A stretch of DNA of 64,000 nucleotides from Thermoprotei archaeon. GTDB taxonomy: Archaea; Thermoproteota; Thermoprotei_A; Sulfolobales; Acidilobaceae. This document shows positions 1-7,793 of this stretch, piece by piece (positions within the stretch are counted from its first letter, which is position 1; each line of letters opens with the position of its first letter). The stretch is from the NCBI GenBank assembly GCA_029335875.2, contig JARJMZ020000013.1, forward strand, positions 1-64,000, written 5' to 3'. A model generated the notes under the pieces. It was not told the DNA's origin and searched no databases. It worked only from the letters and a program-made list of their open reading frames with translations. Both the position numbers and the translations under genes were made by a program.

Positions 1-236
1 CTTTCAACAGCGTTCTTAGACGCGTATATAACTATGGCTTTAATCTCGGGAATAACCTTCAAGACCTCCACATCTCCCGCCGAAGCTACTCTTTTGAAAG
101 TCTCGTCATCACTATAACCAACCACATACCTAGACCTCTCCTGTATAGCCATAGCATTATAGTCGAGGAGGCTCACGAAGGCTAGCATTAATACTAGACA
201 AAGGCCCGCTATCCCTAGGATCTTCAACAACCACAC
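1..236 (-). CDS. Subtilisin-like protease, N-terminal fragment (cut by window edge)
   Basis: Seen: an open minus-strand frame leaves the window at its left end. It starts at GTG 236 (GAGGTG just upstream; in-frame TTG codons at 230 and 227 are alternatives). Residues about 3-23 are a hydrophobic signal peptide or anchor. The next ~45 residues (VVGYSDDETFKRVASAG, then VEVLKVIPEIKAIVIYASKN) resemble the inhibitor I9 propeptide of secreted subtilisins. Known: I9 domains chaperone and inhibit the protease until cleaved. Inferred: this is the beginning of an exported subtilase, distinct from the large one at 10-14 kb. The catalytic domain lies outside the window, so the call rests on the propeptide pattern alone. 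A TATA-like element lies about 37 bp upstream. Confidence 0.6.
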   Translation of the reverse strand, partial: MWLLKILGIAGLCLVLMLAFVSLLDYNAMAIQERSRYVVGYSDDETFKRVASAGDVEVLKVIPEIKAIVIYASKNAVE

Positions 237-268
237 ACCTCGTACACTACCGTCAGGGGTAAAGTACA

Positions 269-277
269 GTTAAATAC
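269..277 (-). promoter_or_regulatory. TATA box of the edge subtilase gene
   Basis: The minus strand reads GTATTTAAC about 37 bp before the GTG start. The spacing implies a short leader that would contain the GAGGTG Shine-Dalgarno motif. Confidence 0.4.
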
Positions 278-425
278 TTTCACACTCACATATATACTCT
301 AATCCCCCTCATAGTACAGCATGCTATCAAAATACCATCGGGGAACCTGCGTAGGCTTAAGGGTAGACACTCCATTACGCCGTCTGCTGCGTAAGTTCAC
401 TAGGTCTTTTAGGGCTGGGCTTTGA

Positions 426-1367
426 ATGTCAGAGTCTAGGTGGCTGGATGTGGGTTATGTGGATTTGTATGTTGTTAGGAGGCCTTTGACTTTCGCCGGT
501 ATTGAGGGGGATAGGGGTAGAGCTTTATTCTCAGTAGTAGGGGTTCCTTTTGATTCAACATCCACCCATAGGACAGGGCAGCGTTATGGCCCGTTGTTCG
601 TTAGGGAGGCTTCAATGAACATTGAATCTAACGGTTATAGTGTTGAAGGTTTTATCGAGGATGTCCCCTTCTATGACGAGGGGGACGTGGGCGTAGTTCA
701 CGGTAGTGTTGGCGTGACTATCGATAGGGTTTCAAAAGTTGTCTCTGAGATAGCTGGTGAGGGTAGGGTCCCCGTTGTTATTGGGGGGGAGCATACTATA
801 ACTTTGGGTGTGATAAGGGGTCTTAAAGCTACGGGTCTGAGACCTTGTGTGCTCGCGTTTGACGCGCACTTTGATCTGAGGCTGAACTACCTATCTAACA
901 CCTTGAGCCACGCGTGCACTATGAGGAGAGTGTTGGAGGAGCTTGGCGGCGTGAATATAGCGTTTATAGGCGTTAGGGGTTTCGATAGGGAGGAGTTGTC
1001 TTTCGCTAATGGAAACCCCCAAATAACATACTATACTCCCAGAACTCTCGAGTCCATGGGGGTTGCGAGCGTGGTCTCAGAGGTTAAAAAGTTCCTCTCA
1101 GAGTGCGGGGAACTCTATATCACTGTAGACATGGATGTGTACGACCCAGCCTACGCCCCCGGTGTTGGTAACCCGGAGCCCGGGGGCTTAACTTCTAGAG
1201 AAGCCCTACCAATGCTGGCAGCCCTTGTTGACGAGAGGGTTGTAGGGTTAGACGTTATGGAGGTGACACCCCAGTATGATGTTGGAGGCGTCACCAGCAT
1301 GCTGGCAGCTAAAACCCTACAGGAAGCTCTAATAGCAGCCTTTAAGGGGAGAGCTAAACAGCCTTAA
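426..1367 (+). CDS. speB: Agmatinase / ureohydrolase family enzyme
   Basis: Member of the arginase-agmatinase fold. It probably hydrolyses agmatine to putrescine and urea in polyamine synthesis, in the cytosol. Seen: the dinuclear manganese ligand motifs are in order: GGEH (about 120-123), DAHFD (146-150), the SHAC substrate-loop region (161-164) and DMDVYDPAYAPG (235-246). The 313 residues are normal for the family. ATG 426 directly follows an in-frame TGA, so it is the earliest possible start. The end overlaps the convergent rpo12 gene by 14 bp. The family also contains arginase, guanidinobutyrase and formiminoglutamase. Agmatinase is preferred because archaea use the arginine decarboxylase-agmatinase route, but the substrate is not proven by sequence. 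Confidence 0.88.
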   Translation: MSESRWLDVGYVDLYVVRRPLTFAGIEGDRGRALFSVVGVPFDSTSTHRTGQRYGPLFVREASMNIESNGYSVEGFIEDVPFYDEGDVGVVHGSVGVTIDRVSKVVSEIAGEGRVPVVIGGEHTITLGVIRGLKATGLRPCVLAFDAHFDLRLNYLSNTLSHACTMRRVLEELGGVNIAFIGVRGFDREELSFANGNPQITYYTPRTLESMGVASVVSEVKKFLSECGELYITVDMDVYDPAYAPGVGNPEPGGLTSREALPMLAALVDERVVGLDVMEVTPQYDVGGVTSMLAAKTLQEALIAAFKGRAKQP

Positions 1368-1587
1368 CCTTCCTCATAAGGCCTGTGGCAGGGGGCGCTC
1401 TCGTCTTAGTGAATATTCGTTGGCCGCAGTTGGGGCACATTAAACTAGGCAGTGTCACCAGGTTCTCCAACGTATCCTGGTAGCCGCAGTGGACGCACAC
1501 GTAATAGACTGGGGTGGGTTTTATTCCATAAGGCAGGCTCCTCTTAAGCTTCTCCTCCTCCAAAAACTCTTCATGCTCCCCGCTCAT
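1354..1587 (-). CDS. rpo12: DNA-directed RNA polymerase subunit Rpo12 (RpoP)
   Basis: Small zinc-ribbon subunit of archaeal RNA polymerase (homologue of eukaryotic Rpb12), which helps hold the Rpo3-Rpo10 assembly platform. Seen: a CVHC...CPNC zinc ribbon at residues 31-54, followed by the typical basic tail ending RKVKAV. At 77 residues it is longer than the usual ~48 because of an acidic N-terminal extension of about 28 residues with no better start codon inside it. A TATA-like ATTAAATAAG lies just upstream (1597-1606). That is close to the ATG, so a somewhat shorter protein cannot be excluded. It overlaps the convergent agmatinase gene by 14 bp. Confidence 0.82.
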   Translation of the reverse strand: MSGEHEEFLEEEKLKRSLPYGIKPTPVYYVCVHCGYQDTLENLVTLPSLMCPNCGQRIFTKTRAPPATGLMRKVKAV

Positions 1588-1691
1588 ACTCGAGACCTAG
1601 CTTATTTAATAGTTAGTCTAACCCTATTAACTCTTAGCCTCCAACACTCTCCACTCCATAACGGATTCTCTAAGAGGCGCGAGGACCTAAA

Positions 1692-1867
1692 CGTGGCCAC
1701 AGAACTCAATATCATGGATATTCATGGTTTTTGGCTCCGGCTTCCCCCTCAGCCTATTAGTGGCTCCATAGGCTGGCATTACTGGGGCCTCCCTGTGCTC
1801 GCCTCCGATGGTCAATCATAGAGGCAGGCTCGCATAGCGTGGAAGCCTTAAAATGACTCTAAGTCTT
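1692..1867 (+). repeat. Dispersed structured repeat, copy 1
   Basis: Fills most of the 467 bp between rpo12 and the aIF1 gene. It aligns along its whole length with the element at 44.25-44.47 kb. Shared blocks in the same order include ggctccataggc, caatcatag, ggctcgcatagc and actctaag. It also shares catggtttttggctccgg with the third copy near 48.3 kb (minus strand). It contains short inverted repeats (AATATC-ATG-GATATT, and AGCC...GGCT around 1752-1766). No conserved reading frame links the copies, so this is not a coding repeat. It could be a miniature mobile element or a non-coding RNA family; nothing here decides between them. Confidence 0.7.
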
Positions 1868-2054
1868 GTGTTAAACAGCTTAAGCCAGAGTACAATTATC
1901 TTTAACAGTGTCGGGGGGCGCGCCTCAAAGCTTCTAGTATGTCTTCCTTGATGGAAAATAGCGGGGCTTGAGTGAAACGATAACTATGATAATTATCTCG
2001 ACAACGGTAAGGCTTAAAATCTCGGGAGGCAACTTGTTAGGTGAAGTTTGAAGG

Positions 2055-2375
2055 GTGAGTGTAAAAGATATGGGCGACGCGGGCCTGTGTAAGGGCCTCC
2101 CCCCTGAGATATGTGCTAGTCTGGGTATGGAGGAGCAGATAATAAAAATAAGACTTGAGAAGAGGAGATTCGGCAAGGAGGTCACGATAATAGAGGGTAT
2201 AAGTGAGAGGGATTTCGACCTAGAGGAGCTAGCTTCAAAGCTAAAGTCAAAACTAGCTGTAGGAGGCACAGCTAAAAACGGGAGAATAGAACTTCAAGGA
2301 GACCACAGGTTTAAAGCTAAGAAGATCCTGGTAGATATGGGATTCCCAGAAGAGAACATAACAGTAATATACTGA
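2055..2375 (+). CDS. Translation initiation factor aIF1 (SUI1 family)
   Basis: Archaeal homologue of eIF1. It binds the small ribosomal subunit near the P site and monitors start-codon selection. Seen: the family signature [12 protein letters not shown] near residues 11-22, then [18 protein letters not shown] (about 32-49) and the C-terminal [17 protein letters not shown] stretch before a helix ending ENITVIY. The length of 106 residues is normal. GTG 2055 is the chosen start; ATG 2070 is also possible and would remove five residues. A TATA-like GGCTTAAAAT at 2011-2020 lies about 40 bp upstream. It stands alone, with the repeat element upstream and no gene in the ~290 bp downstream. Confidence 0.92.
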   Translation: MSVKDMGDAGLCKGLPPEICASLGMEEQIIKIRLEKRRFGKEVTIIEGISERDFDLEELASKLKSKLAVGGTAKNGRIELQGDHRFKAKKILVDMGFPEENITVIY

Positions 2376-2664
2376 ATGTTAAACCATAGAGCCCAACAAT
2401 AGGGGAAACCTTCTGGAAGTACTTGTTTCCTTACATGATAACTCACACATCTATCATGTTTAACTCCCTCACTCAAGCTAAGAATAGACATGGTTGTCTT
2501 CACAATAGTTTATGCCAGCCGCTGGAGCCCTTTGAGCTTACAGTATTCTCCCCCGGCTAGCTGGGAGCTTGCCGTAGCCCTCAATATTGCGTCAACCCTC
2601 GAGGTCTCTTGGGGCGCCTGGTTCGAGTGGAGCCCTCATATAATACTTGTAGCCTCGCAAGGCG

Positions 2665-3888
2665 TTATTGTTGGCTGTGGGCTTGCTTTCTTCTAGATAA
2701 CCTGATATATAAGGCTATTGCTAGGAGCGCTACTATGGCTACTATAAGGGCTATGGTGAGTCTGGGGTCCCCTATAAGGGTGAGCACTCCTATGGGAGTT
2801 ATGGCCTCGCTTTTTGGCGGGCTGAATTCTAGGATGAGTATGTAGCCGCTCTTGTCGTGGAAGCCCCCATAAGCTACTCTACTATTGGATGTTGAGGCTT
2901 CGAGGGCTATGGGGTTTACTCCCGTTACTCTTGTCACATTATAGTAGCCTATGAGTTTTAGGTTGCCGCCTATGTTAAAGACTAGTATTAACGTCCCGTT
3001 TTGGGTTATAGTGTTGACTAGCATGTAATCTCCTATTTGAGCTAGGCTTGTCCCAACCCCTCCAACACCTTCTACTATTGTGAAGTTTAAGGAGATCTCG
3101 AGGTTCCCCCCTATGGAGAGCCTCATTAGGATCGGGATGGCTCCAGCGGAGCCTGTTAAATATTGTTCCCTGCCCGCCCCCCAGCAGCCCAGTATTTTAA
3201 GGTTAGTGTTGTTAAACGATATGCTATAAGAGCGTAGCACCTCACCAGTTTGAGATATGATTACTATGAGGCCCGCAGCACCGTTATCTCCAACAGCTAG
3301 GAGCCTGCCCCCAGCAACCTCATTAATACACTTGAAATATCCTAGACCCATGTCTTCGCGAACCCACTCGACCCCCCTGCTCGACACCCTAGCTATCATA
3401 TAGTGGTCTTCAACCCCCAGTATTAGCGACGACCCGACAATGTATACGGAGTCCCCCAAGGCTATGGCTCTCAGGGGGTTTAACCTCAGGTTTATCCTCG
3501 TGTACGCTTTCTCCACTATGGACCCGTTAGTGTCCAGTTTAACAGTCCATAGGGTGTTGTTATTGGTGGACCTTGAAGATGCTATAATATTGATTAAACC
3601 CCTCTTAACCTCCATGTTCAAAACGCTCACGTTACCCCCAAGGTTTACGCTTTGAGCCCAGAGCCTATCCACACCCCTATATGCCAGGACTATAAGGTAG
3701 GGGCCTCTAGAGCCTGCAGCGTATAGTGTTTCGTTAGCGAGGTAAACGTATTGTATGGAGTCTACTTCAGGCTCCTCCAGGCTGACTATTAGGTTTACGG
3801 TTTGAGCTTCAGATAGCCAGATAGAGTGGGGGGCGAGGACTATTAAAACCAGTACTGTTAACACGCTAAGCCTTAACATCTTTAACAC
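2665..3888 (-). CDS. Membrane-anchored extracellular protein, propeller-like repeats
   Basis: Not assigned to a named family. Seen: a signal peptide (about 5-29), a Thr/Asn/Gly-rich beta-strand ectodomain, and one C-terminal transmembrane helix (about 377-397) followed by a basic SRRK tail. It is therefore anchored with the bulk outside the cell. Many segments of the form YIVGSSLILG or RLLAVGDNGAAG resemble blades of a beta-propeller, as in archaeal surface proteins that log values with LAVG/YVVG strands. Several N-glycosylation sequons (NNT, NVS, NGS, NET) fit a cell-surface location. Its start lies 23 bp inside the end of the AbrB-PhoU gene, so the two are co-transcribed and may be translationally coupled. 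Substrate and role are unknown. Confidence 0.75.
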   Translation of the reverse strand: MLKMLRLSVLTVLVLIVLAPHSIWLSEAQTVNLIVSLEEPEVDSIQYVYLANETLYAAGSRGPYLIVLAYRGVDRLWAQSVNLGGNVSVLNMEVKRGLINIIASSRSTNNNTLWTVKLDTNGSIVEKAYTRINLRLNPLRAIALGDSVYIVGSSLILGVEDHYMIARVSSRGVEWVREDMGLGYFKCINEVAGGRLLAVGDNGAAGLIVIISQTGEVLRSYSISFNNTNLKILGCWGAGREQYLTGSAGAIPILMRLSIGGNLEISLNFTIVEGVGGVGTSLAQIGDYMLVNTITQNGTLILVFNIGGNLKLIGYYNVTRVTGVNPIALEASTSNSRVAYGGFHDKSGYILILEFSPPKSEAITPIGVLTLIGDPRLTIALIVAIVALLAIALYIRLSRRKQAHSQQ

Positions 3889-4843
3889 CGTCCAGTAATC
3901 CTACGCATAAGACTGCGTATGCTATGATCTGGATTATCTTGATAATGTCTAGGGTCTTCGATGCGACCACTACACCAGCTTTATCCAGGGCTTCCCCAGC
4001 TATCAGGGTTTCCAAGGCTTTCTTAACACCCTCAGCTTTCTCCAGGGTTTCCAAGGCTCTCTTAACGCTGGGGCTGAAGGCGAGGGAGCCTATGACGGGG
4101 ACTACGCTGGCCAGGTCATCAAGATGACTGGCTAGTTGATGGTCGGGCTTAGCGTTAAGTTTTGATGTGACCTCTATAGTATCCTGTATTATGGAGTTTA
4201 CCAGGCTTAACAGTACTAGGATCGATATGGCTAGGGGTATATTCAGGTTTTGATGGGTTACCGGGCTCCTATGGTATATGTGGAGATACCTGTCAACGAG
4301 GCTCCTAATCCTATATATTTCATCGTTCAACTCCCTCAACTCCACCTCTAAACCGCTCGAGTAGCCTTCTCTTACTGTTGAAGCTAGGAGTCTAAACTGT
4401 TTCAGAGTTAGGTTAGTTAATTCCTTTATTGAAAATCTAACGTTAACCCTCCCATGGTCTACGAGGATTTTCGCTGTTACAACGCCCTCGCCCTCCTCAG
4501 CCACGTCTACTCCTATGAGTTTTGACGCTAAACGCTTCACCGCCATTTTAGGGAGCTCTCCTGGGAGCTTCAGCTCAACACTGTTATAGCCTAGGATATA
4601 TAAGCATGGTAGTGCCAGGCTCATAATCCTAGGCTCCCTATATTTTCTGAGGTCGAGGCTTACCTCCTCATCGTCTCCCACGGACTTTGTTATAGGAGTT
4701 ATCCTGAGAGTTCTACCCTCAGACGCGATTATGACGCTGTCGCCCGCCTTAAGCCCCACACTTTTAGCCCATGAATGTGGAAGGGTTACTATTAAACTAC
4801 TAGACCCTAAGCGCTGCACTCTTCTAACCTCTACTGCTGCCAC
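3866..4843 (-). CDS. AbrB-PhoU fusion regulator (archaeal PhoU-like)
   Basis: Seen: the N-terminal ~50 residues are a SpoVT-AbrB swapped-hairpin DNA-binding domain (SLIVTLPHSWAKSVGLKAGD). They are followed by a linker domain and, from about residue 120 on, a helical PhoU-like region (for example ELRELNDEIYRIRSLVDRYL). Known: archaeal proteins of this layout are annotated as phosphate-uptake regulators and often sit near Pst transporters. No pst genes are present here, and the partner is a membrane-anchored surface protein overlapping its 3' end. The sensed ligand is therefore open. The length of 325 residues agrees with the family. Confidence 0.75.
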   Translation of the reverse strand: MAAVEVRRVQRLGSSSLIVTLPHSWAKSVGLKAGDSVIIASEGRTLRITPITKSVGDDEEVSLDLRKYREPRIMSLALPCLYILGYNSVELKLPGELPKMAVKRLASKLIGVDVAEEGEGVVTAKILVDHGRVNVRFSIKELTNLTLKQFRLLASTVREGYSSGLEVELRELNDEIYRIRSLVDRYLHIYHRSPVTHQNLNIPLAISILVLLSLVNSIIQDTIEVTSKLNAKPDHQLASHLDDLASVVPVIGSLAFSPSVKRALETLEKAEGVKKALETLIAGEALDKAGVVVASKTLDIIKIIQIIAYAVLCVGLLDGVKDVKA

Positions 4844-4911
4844 TACACTCCACCTTTGTAATCTAGCATGTATTAATAGGGTTTGCTGGCATTTAAAAAC
4901 TATGGTTTGAG

Positions 4912-5934
4912 TTGAGGGTTAGAGGAGACTTCTATAAGGGTGTTATAGGGGGGCATAGGCTAGCTAGGGGCTGCGAGCTCTGCTACCCCGGGGCTAAGGC
5001 TGTGGTTTTTGTTAGCGGGGCTTGCGACGACTCCTGCTTCTACTGTCCGGTGAGTAGGGCTAGGCTGTACAGTGAAGTCATGTTTGTGAATGAGGAGCCC
5101 GTGTCTACTGTAGGGGAGGTTGTAATTGAAGTTTTGAGGATGGGGGCTCGCGGGGCTAGCATAACTGGCGGGGATCCCCTAGCCGCTCTAGATAGGACTG
5201 TTGCGGTTGTGGGGGCTCTGAAGGAGGGTTTAGGGCAGGCTTTCCATATACACCTCTACACTACTGGGAGGCAGGCTTCTATCGATTCTCTAAGGGTATT
5301 AGCTAGGGTGGGCCTTGACGAGATCAGATTCCACCCTGTTAACGTGAAGTTTCTGAAGGCTGTAGAGAAGGCTAAAAGTGTGGGTTTAGAAGTGGGGGTT
5401 GAAATACCTATAGCTCCAGGCCTCGAAGAATGGGCCATAAGAGTCATATCGGAAGCCTATAGCAGGGGGGCGAGCTTCGTCAACTTAAACGAGATGGAGT
5501 TCGTGGAGCCGAACGCCGAAAACCTCCTAGCCAGAGGGTATAGAGAGAGCAGGCTGAGACCCTTCACAGTCGAGGGGGCCCTGGAGGCGGCAATGAAAGT
5601 ATTGGAATGGGCCGGCGAGAACTCCAAGATCCCAGTACACTTCTGCCCAGCCCCCTTCAAAGACTCTATACAGACCAGAAACAGGTTCAAGAGGCTGGCT
5701 AAGCTAGATAGAGCATGGTACGAGCACCCCACAAGAGATGGAACCCTAATATGGGGGGAGCTGAGGGGCGCAACACACGAAATAGGAGAAGAGTGCGGGC
5801 CAGCCTCAACATGTACGCCACCAGATACCGTTATGCTAAAACAGCTAGCGTCAAGGTATGGGGCTAAAGCATATATAGTGGAAGCCTTACCGACAAGGTC
5901 GAGAGTCCCAGTAAGCTTACAGGAAATATTTTAA
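4912..5934 (+). CDS. Radical SAM protein (COG2108-like, PFL-activase related)
   Basis: Seen: a CDDSCFYC motif (CX3CX2C, about residues 38-45) for the 4Fe-4S cluster that cleaves S-adenosylmethionine, a GGDP motif (about 82-85) of the SAM-binding region, and a partial TIM-barrel pattern. Extra cysteines occur before the motif (GCELC, about 20-24) and near the C-terminus (EECGPASTC), which might hold a second metal site. Known: it resembles the uncharacterised archaeal group related to pyruvate formate-lyase activases; the substrate is unknown. TTG 4912 is the only plausible start, because the upstream ATG runs into a stop after one codon. It is divergent from the AbrB-PhoU gene. Confidence 0.78.
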   Translation: MRVRGDFYKGVIGGHRLARGCELCYPGAKAVVFVSGACDDSCFYCPVSRARLYSEVMFVNEEPVSTVGEVVIEVLRMGARGASITGGDPLAALDRTVAVVGALKEGLGQAFHIHLYTTGRQASIDSLRVLARVGLDEIRFHPVNVKFLKAVEKAKSVGLEVGVEIPIAPGLEEWAIRVISEAYSRGASFVNLNEMEFVEPNAENLLARGYRESRLRPFTVEGALEAAMKVLEWAGENSKIPVHFCPAPFKDSIQTRNRFKRLAKLDRAWYEHPTRDGTLIWGELRGATHEIGEECGPASTCTPPDTVMLKQLASRYGAKAYIVEALPTRSRVPVSLQEIF

Positions 5935-5974
5935 ACATCCAGCTCTCCAGTTTAGGGATATCTTTACTGTTTAC

Positions 5975-7288
5975 TTAGGGGGTTTTAGCTAGCATTTCTT
6001 TAACAGTCTTTACTAGCTCCTCTTGCGGGACCACTTTCCTCTCCCCTGTTCTCGTGTCGTATATTGTTTTTGTGTTGTTTTTGACTTCTTCTGCCCCTAC
6101 GTATACTAGTAGTGGTACTTCCAGTTTCCTCGCTTTTCTTCTCTGTGAGTCTTCATTTGCTCTTGCCATGTCTATTCTAGTGTTTATCCCGGCGTCCCTT
6201 AAGGTTTTCACTGTTGCCCACGCGTGTTTGAGGAGGCTCCAGTCTAGGACTATTACCTGGACTTGTGTCACGGTCTTCCTGGAAACACTATATATTCCGA
6301 GCTCGATCCCCGCATCTATCAGTCTCTCTATGCCGAGGCTGACGCCCGTAGCGGGGGTGTGTTTGCCTGTGAAGAGTTCTACTAGGTTATCATATCTTCC
6401 TCCCCCCGCCACGCTACCTATTCTCGGCTTCTCCAAGACGACCTCTATTATGGGCCCCGTATAGTAGTCTAAACCCCTAACTAAGCTCATGTCCAGCTCT
6501 ACACTGCTAGTATCGTTTAGCAGCTCCACAGTCCCTTCAAGGTGCTTACAGGCTTCTGAGACCCTGGGGTTTCCGCCATGCTTGGCGCAGAGGGAGCTCA
6601 ACTCTTCTAGGGGCTCGCCCCTGTGTGATATTATCTCAGCTATCCTCCCAACTAGGGGCTCGCCCAGCCCTGTTTTAGAGAGTTCCCTCATAACGCCTTC
6701 AAGCCCGATCTTGTCGAGCTTATCTATAATTCTGTAAACACGTAGGGGGTCGGTAAGCCCCAGCTCCTCCTCAAATACCCCCGCTAGGAGCCTCCTATCG
6801 TTAAGTTTAACCTTAAACTCTGTGAATCCGAGCTCCCTGAGGGCGTCAACAGTCAAGTTTATTATTTCAGCGTCAGCCTCAGGATAAGGGCTCCCCACTA
6901 TGTCAGCGTCACACTGGTAGAACTCCCTATACCTACCCCTCTGAGGCTCCTCATGCCTCCAAACAGGGCCTATATGGTATCTCTTAAAGGGTAAGCCTAT
7001 ATCGGGCCTCCCAGCTATGAACCTCGCCAGGGGGACTGTGAGGTCATATCTTAAAGCATACTCCCTCCCGCTCCACGGGTCTGTGAACCTCCATATGAGC
7101 CTGCTCTCAGCCTCCTCACCATACTTTCCAGCTAGAGTCTCCCAGTATTCCACGGATGGGGTGTCGAGAGGGTCGAACCCGTACCTCTCAAAAACCCTCA
7201 CAACCCTCGAAATAACCTCCCTCCTAAGAATCGCAACCTCAGGGGGAAAATCCCTGAAGCCGCGGGGGGGCTTAAGCTTCTCAGCCAA
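5975..7288 (-). CDS. hisS: Histidyl-tRNA synthetase
   Basis: Class II aminoacyl-tRNA synthetase that charges tRNA-His. Seen: N-terminal PPRGFRDFPP, motif 2 region (FKRYHIGPVWRHEEPQRGR, about 102-120), the histidine-binding LVRGLDYYTG (about 267-276), motif 3 (GVSLGIERL, about 319-327) and a C-terminal anticodon-binding domain. The 437 residues are normal for archaea. The start is TTG at 7288. It is convergent with the radical SAM gene, with about 40 bp between them. Confidence 0.95.
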   Translation of the reverse strand: MAEKLKPPRGFRDFPPEVAILRREVISRVVRVFERYGFDPLDTPSVEYWETLAGKYGEEAESRLIWRFTDPWSGREYALRYDLTVPLARFIAGRPDIGLPFKRYHIGPVWRHEEPQRGRYREFYQCDADIVGSPYPEADAEIINLTVDALRELGFTEFKVKLNDRRLLAGVFEEELGLTDPLRVYRIIDKLDKIGLEGVMRELSKTGLGEPLVGRIAEIISHRGEPLEELSSLCAKHGGNPRVSEACKHLEGTVELLNDTSSVELDMSLVRGLDYYTGPIIEVVLEKPRIGSVAGGGRYDNLVELFTGKHTPATGVSLGIERLIDAGIELGIYSVSRKTVTQVQVIVLDWSLLKHAWATVKTLRDAGINTRIDMARANEDSQRRKARKLEVPLLVYVGAEEVKNNTKTIYDTRTGERKVVPQEELVKTVKEMLAKTP

Positions 7289-7352
7289 CCCCTAAAACCT
7301 CGTAATGTGGAATGGGGGTAGAACCTAATAAGCGTGAGAAAACGGAAGAGGC

Positions 7353-7652
7353 TCACTGTGGCTTTTCCTCGCCCTCCCCTCCCCTTAATAGTATGTCTTC
7401 AAGTATTATCCTGTAAACATCCATGCCCAGCTTGAAGGTGGCGTAGATTTTAGCTTGGAGGCTTACAGCCTCGCAGCCCTCACTGCTCCAGACGACTTCA
7501 AGCATCTCACTTATCCTCCCTTTCTTCAGAGCTTCATCTAAGATCTTTGAGGCCAAGACTTTCTCTTCAGGCGTCATCCCCAGGGCTTCCACTAGGTTTT
7601 CTTTCTCGTGGTTCAGCGAGCCTCTTTCTATGCAGCAGGACATTTTAATCAC
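7353..7652 (-). CDS. Small helical protein of unknown function
   Basis: I do not recognise this family. Seen: about 99 residues, mostly helical, with the acidic segment MTPEEKVLASKILDEALKKG and a second helix KLGMDVYRIILEDILL. There is no signal peptide and no complete metal motif (cysteines CC near the start and one at about 60). The start is GTG 7652 or ATG 7643. The gene stands between hisS and ppsA, divergent from ppsA. Coding is supported by codon usage like its neighbours and by helix-like residue spacing, not by a family match. Confidence 0.5.
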   Translation of the reverse strand: MIKMSCCIERGSLNHEKENLVEALGMTPEEKVLASKILDEALKKGRISEMLEVVWSSEGCEAVSLQAKIYATFKLGMDVYRIILEDILLRGGEGEEKPQ

Positions 7653-7748
7653 GCTATATGGTGGGGGTGCAATCTAAAGTTAATATTTTTGGGGGTAGGA
7701 TTGAATTTTCCCCAGTCATGTCTTAATTTTCAATTCTCTAGCCACAAA

Positions 7749-7758
7749 TTTATATATA
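7749..7758 (+). promoter_or_regulatory. TATA box of ppsA
   Basis: TTTATATATA lies about 40 bp before TTG 7794. It predicts a transcript starting near 7780, which excludes the upstream in-frame codons and supports the start chosen for ppsA. Confidence 0.55.
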
Positions 7759-7793
7759 CTTCCGGCAGCATAGATAGGAGTTGGTGTGTATTA

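Noticed and set aside
1489-1821. 110-residue plus-strand reading frame across rpo12 and repeat copy 1
   Set aside because: It runs antisense to rpo12 and through the repeat, the matching frame is not kept in copy 2, and the protein shows no family pattern.
7608-7793. Upstream extension of ppsA
   Set aside because: The frame is open, but it crosses the TATA box at 7749-7758, encodes no conserved residues, and overlaps the divergent small gene.
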